DNA of 21,991 nt from an uncultured Lachnospiraceae bacterium (GTDB lineage: Bacteria; Bacillota; Clostridia; Lachnospirales; Lachnospiraceae), in the NCBI GenBank assembly GCA_910586025.1, contig CAJUIO010000062.1, positions 1-21,991 on the forward strand, given 5' to 3'. The notes under the pieces were generated by a model. The model saw only the letters and a program-made list of their open reading frames with translations, had not been told where the DNA came from and ran no database searches. This document shows, in pieces, positions 6,700 through 14,135 of the stretch. Position numbers and translations under genes: made by a program. The first letter of the stretch is position 1; each line of letters begins with the position of its first letter.

Positions 6700-7745
6700 G
6701 CGGCGGGGGCGGTGTAAACATTATTGTTCCTGTGTACAATGTGGCAAGATATCTGCCGGATTTTCTGGACAGCGTACTGGCCCAGACATATAAAGACTAC
6801 AGAATGTTTGTAGTGGATGACTGTTCTGAAGATAACTCCAAAAAGATTATAGATAAATATATCCCGCATTTCGAAGGCAGATTAATATATCTGTCAAACG
6901 CAAGGAATGAAAAATCAGGTCAGACTCGAAATCATGGATTGGACGAGGCAGAGAAATATCCGGCGGAATATACCGCTTTCCTTGATTCGGATGACACGGT
7001 ATTACCCGATTTTCTGGAGTATTTGGTAAAAAAAGCGGAAGAGACTCATTCGGATATGGTGATTTGCGGCATTAAGCGGATAGAGGATGTGACAGGGAAG
7101 GTGATCTGCACGGAGGCGGTGAACGGACCGGAGGAATGTAAGGATATAGCCGGGCTGAAAGACAACATGGCTTTTATCAATCCGGCAGTCTATAACAAAT
7201 TATTTCGCACTTCCTGCATAAGGGGGATACGGTTCAAGAGAATGCTGCGTTCGGAGGATACCTGTTTTCTCCTTGAAGCATTGTCCGGATTAAAAACCGC
7301 CGTATACACAAACAGGGTAGGCTATTGCTATCGACTAAGAAAAGATTCCTTGACGGGAGCATTCGGGGAGGATGTCTGTAAATCTATGTTTCAGGGATTT
7401 GCGGAGACGGCGAAATTATATAGTCAGCCGGAGTATGCCGAGTACTGGGAGGTGCTGGAAACCCAGGTGTTTATACGTTGCCTGGTAGGCGGTACATGCA
7501 GAGCGTCCTTCTCCGACATGAGACGGATGAGAAAAAATATTAATGAGGCATATACCTATATGAATACGACATTTCCGGACTGGAAGCAAAACCGATATCT
7601 GAGCTTTGGAAAGCGCCGCAGTAAGGGTGGGAAAGAACTGGCATTAAAGATTTGTGCTTATATGTATCGTACTCATACCTTCGGGATATTTGTGCTGATA
7701 TATTTCATGATGCTGCAGGTTTTGAAAATAGACGCAAGGATGTGA
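6696..7745 (+). CDS. GT2 family glycosyltransferase
   Basis: A 349-residue GT-A glycosyltransferase. It opens with VNIIVPVYNVARYL (7-20), has the VDDCSED nucleotide-binding turn (40-46) and the metal-binding FLDSDD (95-100). Downstream, MLRSEDTCFLLEAL carries the acidic residues typical of the acceptor region. A hydrophobic C-terminal segment (FGIFVLIYFMMLQVL) probably fixes it to the membrane. The start has its own strong ribosome site, GGGGAGG (6682-6688), 7 bases upstream. It also overlaps the previous stop by four bases, so initiation can be both independent and coupled. The coupling depends on the G9 tract at 6624. Donor and acceptor sugars are unknown. Confidence 0.9.
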   Translation: MSGGGGVNIIVPVYNVARYLPDFLDSVLAQTYKDYRMFVVDDCSEDNSKKIIDKYIPHFEGRLIYLSNARNEKSGQTRNHGLDEAEKYPAEYTAFLDSDDTVLPDFLEYLVKKAEETHSDMVICGIKRIEDVTGKVICTEAVNGPEECKDIAGLKDNMAFINPAVYNKLFRTSCIRGIRFKRMLRSEDTCFLLEALSGLKTAVYTNRVGYCYRLRKDSLTGAFGEDVCKSMFQGFAETAKLYSQPEYAEYWEVLETQVFIRCLVGGTCRASFSDMRRMRKNINEAYTYMNTTFPDWKQNRYLSFGKRRSKGGKELALKICAYMYRTHTFGIFVLIYFMMLQVLKIDARM

Positions 7746-7751
7746 AAATGT

Positions 7752-8777
7752 ATGGAGAAAATTGCCCAAACATTGCGGAAGACACCTGATAAGATAATTT
7801 TTGTCTGTTCTTCTCCATATAACATTCTGATTGCCGCCTCTCTCATTATGAAAGCCGATCTATATGGAAGGTGTGCATTGATATTGCCGACCTATTCGCC
7901 TAAAAATATCAATTATTTTAAAGAAATTATTCATAAAATGGAGCAGACCGGTGTCATATGTGAAGTCATCAATAAGAGAAATATGCTGTATCGCGCAGTT
8001 GGATTAAGCGACAGAGAAAACCGTGTCATTATGGAGCGTGTGTTAAAGAAGCTTCACACAAAGAAACATGAATTTTTTTTGGTGAATCACACATGGAATA
8101 AGGCTCTGGTATGCTATCCGGCCTGCCTTTGGTTTCGTTATTGCAAACAGACCATTTTTATTGAGGAAGGCAGCTCCCAGAGGGCGACTCCGGATGAAAA
8201 TCCATTGATTTTATGGATGAAGAAGCTTTATGGAAATCAAAGGAATTTCTGGAAAGATGGCAGGTTGAAAGGAATTTATGTGGGGAACAGAGAGCTGTTT
8301 GCAGAGTATCCGATGCGGGAGCTGAAGCAGTTTACCCTGAATGTGGAGTACTCCCGGGAGGAAAAGAAAAAGCTGCTCGATTTGTTTGCAGGCGGCCGGA
8401 GCCGGACTGAGATTCAGAGGCTTAAGGAAGCGGCGCACGGGATTATATATACTCAGCCGCTCTCTGAGGACGGTTATGTGAAAGAGGAAGAGAAGATAGA
8501 GATTTACAATAGCATCGTAAATTACTATTCAAAATATGGAAAAGTCGTAGTTAAAATACATCCAAGAGATACGACGCACTATGATTTTCCGGAGGAGACG
8601 ATCTTAAAAGGAGGCTATCCCAGTGAATTGCTGAATATTCTCGGGATCAGATTCAGGTTTGCCATTGGGATCTGTACAAGTGCGATTGAGACGGCGGAGG
8701 CGGAGATAAAGATCAATTTGAATGATAATTTTCTAAAGGACGGGAAATACGAGCTGGTGCCGTTAGATATACGATAA
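7752..8777 (+). CDS. Polysialyltransferase/GT52-like glycosyltransferase, copy 1
   Basis: A 341-residue protein with the motif set of bacterial GT-B sialyltransferases (GT38/GT52/polysialyltransferase superfamily). It has an N-terminal FVCSSPYNILIA strand-loop (17-28), the acidic EEG motif in IFIEEGSSQ (138-140), the conserved YTQPLSEDG (233-241), the HP motif in KIHPRD (268-273) and a CTSAIET Ser/Thr motif (308-314). The HP and Ser motifs bind the CMP of CMP-sialic acid in this superfamily. It is followed by a paralog of identical length, starting 39 bases downstream, and then by a nonulosonate synthase, which supports CMP-nonulosonate as donor. Linkage and acceptor cannot be deduced. A T8 run at 8073-8080 lies in the coding sequence but is less remarkable in AT-rich DNA. 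Confidence 0.82.
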   Translation: MEKIAQTLRKTPDKIIFVCSSPYNILIAASLIMKADLYGRCALILPTYSPKNINYFKEIIHKMEQTGVICEVINKRNMLYRAVGLSDRENRVIMERVLKKLHTKKHEFFLVNHTWNKALVCYPACLWFRYCKQTIFIEEGSSQRATPDENPLILWMKKLYGNQRNFWKDGRLKGIYVGNRELFAEYPMRELKQFTLNVEYSREEKKKLLDLFAGGRSRTEIQRLKEAAHGIIYTQPLSEDGYVKEEEKIEIYNSIVNYYSKYGKVVVKIHPRDTTHYDFPEETILKGGYPSELLNILGIRFRFAIGICTSAIETAEAEIKINLNDNFLKDGKYELVPLDIR

Positions 8778-8816
8778 CCGAATCTGTGCTTTGACCATGG
8801 GATTGGAGTGCCGGAA

Positions 8817-9842
8817 GTGAAAAACATTATTGAAGAGATTCGACGGAAAAATTCAAAAACTGTTTATACCTGCAGTTCAATTTATAATGTACTGCTTGCG
8901 CTGTGTATTGTATTGATCCTGGAGGATTATAAGAATAGTTATATTGTAATGTTTTCGCCGGAGAAAAAGGTATTAACAGCTTTTCATTCATTTTCAGAAA
9001 AAATGAAGACAATGGGAATCAGAAGCGTCGTTATAAATAAACATAAAAAGGTATGCAGGCTGATCGGATTAAGTGATATTGAAAATAAGCTTATATACAG
9101 GCATGTACTGCGGGAACTTGATATTAAGACGGCTGATTTCGTGTTAGTTAATTTCAGCTGGAATCAGAGAATGGTCAGATATCCGGCAAGTATGTATTTA
9201 AAGCAATGCAAAGAGGCGGTTTTTGTGGAAGAGGGAGCGACACAGTGGATAACGCCGGATGATAAGAAGTGGTATCGCATGCTAAAGAGATTATATGGAA
9301 ACCAGGCGGAATTTTGGAAGATACATAAAGTAAAGTCCATTTATGTTCAGCAGCCGGATAAATATCCCGGTTATCTTAAGCCAAGGCTCACGAAATTTGT
9401 TATAGAAAACTGTTTTGATAAAATTTCGGGGGATGTAAAAGACAAGCTTTTAGGGGTTTTTCTGGATAAGAGCGGTAAGGAAGAGCTGGCTTGTATCGGC
9501 AGAGTGGACGGTATTATTTTTACACAGCCGATTTCGGAGGATGGCTTTGTATCCGAAAGGGAAAAAATAAAGATTTATACAGAGCTGTCGGAATTCTATT
9601 CGCAATACGGAAGAATTGCATTAAAGATACATCCAAGAGACACGGCGCAATACCATATACGGGATGTCGGCATTTTAAAAGGCGCTTATCCAAGCGAGCT
9701 GTTAAGTGTTTTAAACATTAGTTTTAAGTTTGCGGTCGGACTTTGCACGAGTGCGATTGAGACGGTTAACGCTGATATCAGAATTAATCTGAATGAGAGA
9801 TTCCTGACTGAACTTAAATACGAGCTTCGGGAACCTGGATGA
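8817..9842 (+). CDS. Polysialyltransferase/GT52-like glycosyltransferase, copy 2
   Basis: Tandem paralog of the preceding gene, by eye roughly 40-50 percent identical, with the C-terminal half closest. I chose the GTG at 8817 because TTGGAG (8804-8808) is 8 bases upstream and the protein then has 341 residues and aligns without a gap to copy 1 from the first residue. An in-frame GTG at 8808 would add three. All superfamily motifs are intact: VFVEEGATQ, FTQPISEDG, KIHPRD and LCTSAIET. The two copies probably make different linkages or act on different acceptors, for example initiating and extending; that is inference. They share a 16-base identical stretch (8679-8694 and 9750-9765) that could support recombination between them. 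Confidence 0.82.
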   Translation: MKNIIEEIRRKNSKTVYTCSSIYNVLLALCIVLILEDYKNSYIVMFSPEKKVLTAFHSFSEKMKTMGIRSVVINKHKKVCRLIGLSDIENKLIYRHVLRELDIKTADFVLVNFSWNQRMVRYPASMYLKQCKEAVFVEEGATQWITPDDKKWYRMLKRLYGNQAEFWKIHKVKSIYVQQPDKYPGYLKPRLTKFVIENCFDKISGDVKDKLLGVFLDKSGKEELACIGRVDGIIFTQPISEDGFVSEREKIKIYTELSEFYSQYGRIALKIHPRDTAQYHIRDVGILKGAYPSELLSVLNISFKFAVGLCTSAIETVNADIRINLNERFLTELKYELREPG

Positions 9843-9861
9843 TGAAAAGAGGAAACGTTTT

Positions 9862-10749
9862 ATGTACACAAAACCCTATATTATTGCGGAAGCAGGATGC
9901 AACCATATGGGACAGATGGAGACGGCACATGAAATGATAACCACTGCGGCGGTATTCTGCAAAGCGGATGCGATAAAATTTCAAAAAAGGTGTCCAAGGG
10001 AGCTGCTGACACCGGAGCAGTATAATGCGCCGCATCCGAACCCGCACAATTCTTATGGGAAGACATACGGGGAACACAGAGAATTTCTGGAATTTACGAT
10101 AGAGGAACACGCACAGCTTAAGCGGTGGTGTGAGGAAGCGGGCATCACTTATGCGTCGTCCGTCTGGGATATGACCTCGGCAAAGGAAATCGCCTCGCTG
10201 AATCCTGCATTCATTAAGATACCATCGGCGTGCAATAATCATTTTGAGATGCTTCGGTGGCTTTGCGAAAACTACGGGGGAGAAATACAGCTCTCCTTTG
10301 GAATGACAACCCATGCGGAGGAGGAAAGGATCGTTCAACTGTTCGAGAAATATGGAAGGGCAAAAGATCTGATCCTGTTTAACTGCGTTTCCGGTTATCC
10401 TGTTCCATTTGCGGACGTATGTCTTCTGGAAATAGACAGGATAAGGGAGAAATATGAGGACAAGGTAAAGGCGGTAGGGTTTTCGGGCCATCATCTGGGC
10501 ATAGCGGTGGATGTTGCCGCTTACACTCTGGGAGCATCCGTGATAGAGCGGCATTATACGCTGGACCGTACCTGGAAGGGGACTGACCATGCGGCATCGT
10601 TAGAGCCGGACGGTATCCGCAGGCTGGTCAGGAATTTGAATGCCGTCCATGATGCGCTGAGCTTTAAGGCAGAGGAAATCCTGCCGATTGAGACGGTTCA
10701 GAGACAGAAGCTGAAATACAGGCGGAAAGAAATGGACAAAATAGTATGA
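9862..10749 (+). CDS. Nonulosonic acid synthase (NeuB/NANS family), short form without SAF domain
   Basis: Condenses phosphoenolpyruvate with a mannose-type sugar (ManNAc, ManNAc-6-P or Man-6-P) to a nine-carbon acid. Seen: IIAEAGCNH (7-15), IKFQKR (38-43), YGKTYGEHREFLEF (65-78), KIPSACNN (119-126), the metal-binding His pair in GFSGHHLG (206-213) and IERHYTLD (228-235), and TWKGTDHAASLEP (237-249). The YGKTYGEH and TWKGTDH motifs match the animal 9-phosphate synthase (NANS) better than the E. coli NeuB sequence as I recall them. At 295 residues it ends right after the TIM barrel and lacks the antifreeze-like SAF domain usual in enzymes of about 340-350 residues. No frameshift is visible; the gene ends with a clean ATGA overlap, so the short form is probably natural. 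Product (Neu5Ac or Kdn) is unresolved. Confidence 0.88.
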   Translation: MYTKPYIIAEAGCNHMGQMETAHEMITTAAVFCKADAIKFQKRCPRELLTPEQYNAPHPNPHNSYGKTYGEHREFLEFTIEEHAQLKRWCEEAGITYASSVWDMTSAKEIASLNPAFIKIPSACNNHFEMLRWLCENYGGEIQLSFGMTTHAEEERIVQLFEKYGRAKDLILFNCVSGYPVPFADVCLLEIDRIREKYEDKVKAVGFSGHHLGIAVDVAAYTLGASVIERHYTLDRTWKGTDHAASLEPDGIRRLVRNLNAVHDALSFKAEEILPIETVQRQKLKYRRKEMDKIV

Positions 10750-11909
10750 GGGTTTTACACGTCATTGGCAAACTTGGCAGTGGCGGGATTGAAAATTTTG
10801 TGGTTAATCTATATCGCCATATTGACAGGATGCGGTTACAGTTTGATTTCGTTGTATTCAGAGATATAAAGGAATTTTATGAGGAAGAGATTCAAAAGCT
10901 TGGCGGCAGGAAGATCGTGCTTGAGAGAGACTTGAAAGGAAATTTGTGGGATCGTTTAAACCGCATGGTTCATTTCTATATTTTTTTAAAGCGGCATCCG
11001 GAATATCCGATTATACATGTCCATATGTCGACACCGTCTTCTCAGATAGAATTTGTATTGATAGCAAAAGTGCTTGGAAGAAAAACAATAGCGCATGCGC
11101 ATGCGAGCGGCGATTACAGGCGGGGATTTATCAGAAAGTTCATATATGCGCTTTGCAGGAGCTTTTTGTGGAACGTGTCTGATGTAGCCGTGGCATGTTC
11201 GGAAGAGGCGGCAGAATGGTTGTTTTCACAAAAATACAGTAAAAAGGCACGGATTATTCATAATGGAATTGAGTTTTCAAAATTTGTTTTTAACAAATCA
11301 GTCAGGCACGACATGCGGGTGAAATATGGTTTGGAAAAATATTTTGTCATAGGGCATATAGGAAGATTCGCACCCGAGAAAAATCAGGAATTTCTGCTTG
11401 AAATTATACAGGAATTAAAAGGATCTGTTCCACTGAAGCTTCTGCTTGTGGGGGATGGAGCTGAAAAGGAGCGGGTAAAAAAACTGACCTGTGAGAAAAA
11501 CCTCAATCATGAGGTGATCTTTACCGGAGAAAGCCACGAGGCTGCGGCCCTGTTGCAGGCAATGGATATTTTTTTGCTGCCTTCTCTGTATGAAGGGCTG
11601 GGAATTGTGGCGCTTGAGGCACAGGCTGCGGGGCTTCCATGCATTCTTTCTGATGGAGTTCCGATGGAAGTAAAGTGTACGGGAGCATGTGAGTTTTTGT
11701 CTCTGAATGCAGGGGCGGAAAAATGGGCTCACAAGATTCTGGAAATAAGCAAACATAAGGAGCGACAGTTAAAGGAAATGGAAATAAGGAATATCAGGAA
11801 ATTTGATGTACAAAATATTGCCTATACTATCACGGATTTATATGTGGGGGGGGGTATAAGTAATCCTGTTGTAATTTCAAATGTGTCATTTTTTAAGGAG
11901 GTGGCATAA
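10746..11909 (+). CDS. GT4 family glycosyltransferase with a C-terminal G9 tract
   Basis: A 387-residue GT-B glycosyltransferase. The N-terminal acceptor domain starts RVLHVIGKLGSGGIENFV (2-19). The C-terminal donor domain has GHIGRFAPEKNQEF (203-216), LLLVGDGAEK (232-241) and the E-x7-E motif in YEGLGIVALEAQAAGLP (Glu283, Glu291), where the donor sugar nucleotide binds. GT4 domains normally end at the helix corresponding to ITDLYV (residues 361-366). Here it is followed by three Gly encoded by a G9 tract and a 17-residue tail with no resemblance to the fold. Only the present frame carries translation through the next ribosome site to TAA at 11907-11909, directly abutting the next start codon. 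The gene overlaps the synthase stop by four bases. Confidence 0.9.
   Translation: MRVLHVIGKLGSGGIENFVVNLYRHIDRMRLQFDFVVFRDIKEFYEEEIQKLGGRKIVLERDLKGNLWDRLNRMVHFYIFLKRHPEYPIIHVHMSTPSSQIEFVLIAKVLGRKTIAHAHASGDYRRGFIRKFIYALCRSFLWNVSDVAVACSEEAAEWLFSQKYSKKARIIHNGIEFSKFVFNKSVRHDMRVKYGLEKYFVIGHIGRFAPEKNQEFLLEIIQELKGSVPLKLLLVGDGAEKERVKKLTCEKNLNHEVIFTGESHEAAALLQAMDIFLLPSLYEGLGIVALEAQAAGLPCILSDGVPMEVKCTGACEFLSLNAGAEKWAHKILEISKHKERQLKEMEIRNIRKFDVQNIAYTITDLYVGGGISNPVVISNVSFFKEVA
11846..11854 (+). repeat. G9 homopolymer tract at the 3' end of the GT4 gene
   Basis: Nine G between TATGT and TATAAG, encoding Gly368-Gly370. With eight G translation stops at 11857-11859 and with ten at 11861-11863, both about 47-51 bases before the downstream TTG at 11910. 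In the present phase the stop abuts that TTG. The GT4 fold itself would survive every phase. Confidence 0.9.
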
Positions 11910-12917
11910 TTGGAACCGATTTTAAGTGTTATCGTTCCGGTTTATAATTCTGAAAAATATCTGGAACGGTGTGTTGAATCTGTTATGGCAAGCAGTCTGA
12001 AAAATCTGGAAATAATACTGGTAAACGACGGATCGTCAGACTGTTCAGACAAATTATGTGACAGGCTTGCGCAGAGGGACAAGAGAATCGTGGTAATTCA
12101 TCAGCAAAATGCAGGAGTCAGCGCTGCCCGTAACCGGGGATTGGAAAAGGCAGAGGGAAAATATTTTGCATTTGTTGATTCAGACGATTATATAGAGCCG
12201 GATATGTATGAAAAAATGATTGCATCCATGGAGAAAAACGATGCTGATCTGGTATGCTGCGGGTTCTGCAGGGAGTACAGCGGGGAGACAAGGAGAACGA
12301 AAGAAAATAGTTGTGAGAGTATAGAGCGGATTGTTGATAGAGATCAGGCTATGGAATTATTGATTGGGGTACAGAATGGGATATCTACTATGGTGGCAAA
12401 TAAAATAGGAAAAAGAAGTATTCAAATAGAAAACAATATTTGCTTTGACGAGAATTTATATGAATGTGAGGATGGTGCTTTTTGGTGTGACTATATTGCT
12501 TCCATTGGCAAGGCTGTATGGCGTAACGATATTTTTTATCATTATGTAATTCACGACAAGAATATTTCCCGAAATTGGAGAATTGGAAGAAGCAAGCGGA
12601 GTAATTTTCTGGCATGGAATCATATTATACGAAAATGCGGGCTGATATCTGAGGATTTGGTATCTTTAGCTGAATTGAGATATCAGATTTATTTAAGAAA
12701 AATGCTTTTTGAGGCGTACTGTTCCTTTGGATACAGTGCAGAAATAGACAATCTGATACCGAAATTGAAATACTACAGAAAGCAGTTATATCTTTCAAAA
12801 AATCTTACGCTGAAACGAAAAATATATTATTTTGGATGCGGAATCATTGTGAAATATGACCTGGGTCATGGAACGGCGGTCTTGTGGAAACGAATCAGGG
12901 AGACCTGCAGAAAATGA
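11910..12917 (+). CDS. GT2 family glycosyltransferase (EpsJ-like)
   Basis: A 335-residue GT-A glycosyltransferase: LSVIVPVYNSEKYLERC (5-21), NDGSSD (39-44), VSAARNRGLEKAEGKYFAF and the metal-binding DSDD (90-93), then LYECEDGAFW in the acceptor region. The start is an unusual TTG at 11910, supported by AAGGAGGTG (11895-11903) at good spacing. The upstream gene stops at 11907-11909, so its terminating ribosomes are placed directly on this start when the G9 tract is in its present phase. Basic, aromatic C-terminus, probably membrane-associated. The sugar specificity is unknown. Confidence 0.9.
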   Translation: MEPILSVIVPVYNSEKYLERCVESVMASSLKNLEIILVNDGSSDCSDKLCDRLAQRDKRIVVIHQQNAGVSAARNRGLEKAEGKYFAFVDSDDYIEPDMYEKMIASMEKNDADLVCCGFCREYSGETRRTKENSCESIERIVDRDQAMELLIGVQNGISTMVANKIGKRSIQIENNICFDENLYECEDGAFWCDYIASIGKAVWRNDIFYHYVIHDKNISRNWRIGRSKRSNFLAWNHIIRKCGLISEDLVSLAELRYQIYLRKMLFEAYCSFGYSAEIDNLIPKLKYYRKQLYLSKNLTLKRKIYYFGCGIIVKYDLGHGTAVLWKRIRETCRK

Positions 12918-12932
12918 CTTAAAGGCGAAAAA

Positions 12933-14135
12933 GTGGGAAAGCATATGGTAAGAAAGAATTCGGAAAGACAATTTATAAATTGGCTGACAATAGTTTTCTT
13001 AACGATGCCGCATTTGAAAACCGGTTTTTGGGGACAATTCGGTACATTGGATCTTATGATAGATATCTGGAGGCTGCTTTCTTTTTTTATTGTGTTCATA
13101 TGGTATTTTTTTGTGTGGCGAAGAGTATCGAGGATTGTGGTGCTGTTTTTTGTCGCAGAAGGCTATTTGATGATTAACACCATGATTCATGGCGGAAATC
13201 TTTATGATTGTGTAAAAGCAGCATTTTCCATAATGGCAGTCGCATTGCTTTATGACATGCTCGAAGGCTTCAAGATGGAATTTCTGGAGGCCCAGTTATT
13301 TTGTTTTGAAATTGTAATATATATTAATTTGTTTACGGAGATTGCTTATCCTGACGGTTTATATCAGGGAACCCTGTATTCTGCCAACTGGTTTTTGGGA
13401 TACTATAATACCCATACGAGATATTTTATACCGGCTTTGATGATTGCTTATATTTATAAGGATTACACCGGCAAAAAAATGAGGATTTATTTTCTGACGG
13501 CGGCAATTTTTTTATCTGCGCTGCTGGTATGGTCCGGCGGAACAATTGCCGCATTGGGTATTATGTCGATTGTTTACATATTCTTTAAAAACAGAACCGG
13601 TATTTTTAATTATTATAATTATTGGTTAATTCATCTTGTTTTCTTTGTTTTGGTAATTGTAATGAAGCTGCAGAATTACCTGAGGTGGTTCATTGACGGG
13701 GTACTGGGGAAGTGGAGTTCTCTTACGGGAAGAATGCTGGTATGGCAGGCGGGATTGGAGCTTGTCGGAAGGTCTTTCATATTCGGTTATGGGGTTGAAG
13801 GTGATGAGGCAAGACAGCGGCATTTTCTCTGGGCTGTACACTCTCACAATCAGCTTCTGGAAATACTGTGCCAGGGCGGGATCATTTACCTGATTCTGAT
13901 GCTGATGATCGTGGGAACGGCAGGGAAATGTCTTGGCAGAAATAGGAGCAGCGAAACAGTAAAGGTGATATCGATCGCTTTCCTGGGGTGGTGCGTACAT
14001 AGCTTGGTGGAACCTTATATTACATCATTTTTGATGGGGATGTTTATTATCGCATATCACAGTCAGAGTTATGTTAAAGTTTGGACGAAAGGAATCTATG
14101 GAGAGAATGTCCGCAGGCAGGGGAGAATCGGTTAA
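12933..14135 (+). CDS. wzy: Wzy-like polysaccharide polymerase (O-antigen ligase/polymerase family)
   Basis: Polytopic membrane protein of 400 residues with about ten hydrophobic segments. It has the late periplasmic loop typical of the Wzy/WaaL family: SSLTGRMLVWQAGLEL..FGYGVEG, then the conserved His region WAVHSHNQLLEILCQGGI. It should join flipped repeat units outside the membrane. The start may be the GTG at 12933 (AAAGG 7 bases upstream) or the ATG at 12945, four codons later. It lies 15 bases after the GT2 stop. The 3' end overlaps the flippase start by 38 bases if that begins at 14098. Sequence in this family is poorly conserved, so the call rests on topology, the TGR/HSHN motifs and neighbours. 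Confidence 0.82.
   Translation: MGKHMVRKNSERQFINWLTIVFLTMPHLKTGFWGQFGTLDLMIDIWRLLSFFIVFIWYFFVWRRVSRIVVLFFVAEGYLMINTMIHGGNLYDCVKAAFSIMAVALLYDMLEGFKMEFLEAQLFCFEIVIYINLFTEIAYPDGLYQGTLYSANWFLGYYNTHTRYFIPALMIAYIYKDYTGKKMRIYFLTAAIFLSALLVWSGGTIAALGIMSIVYIFFKNRTGIFNYYNYWLIHLVFFVLVIVMKLQNYLRWFIDGVLGKWSSLTGRMLVWQAGLELVGRSFIFGYGVEGDEARQRHFLWAVHSHNQLLEILCQGGIIYLILMLMIVGTAGKCLGRNRSSETVKVISIAFLGWCVHSLVEPYITSFLMGMFIIAYHSQSYVKVWTKGIYGENVRRQGRIG

Noticed and set aside
6624..7745. Possible fusion of the GT2 gene at 5701 with the GT2 gene at 6696 by slippage
   Set aside because: In the frame of the second gene a TGA at 6666-6668 lies between the tract and its start, so no tract length gives a fusion.
8073..8080. 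T8 run in sialyltransferase-like copy 1 as another phase switch
   Set aside because: T and A runs of 7-8 are frequent in this AT-rich block (for example A8 at 14793-14800), so there is no clear excess as there is for G9.
9814..10590. 258-residue open frame on the minus strand
   Set aside because: It is the antisense of the nonulosonate synthase, whose conserved motifs leave no doubt about the true strand.
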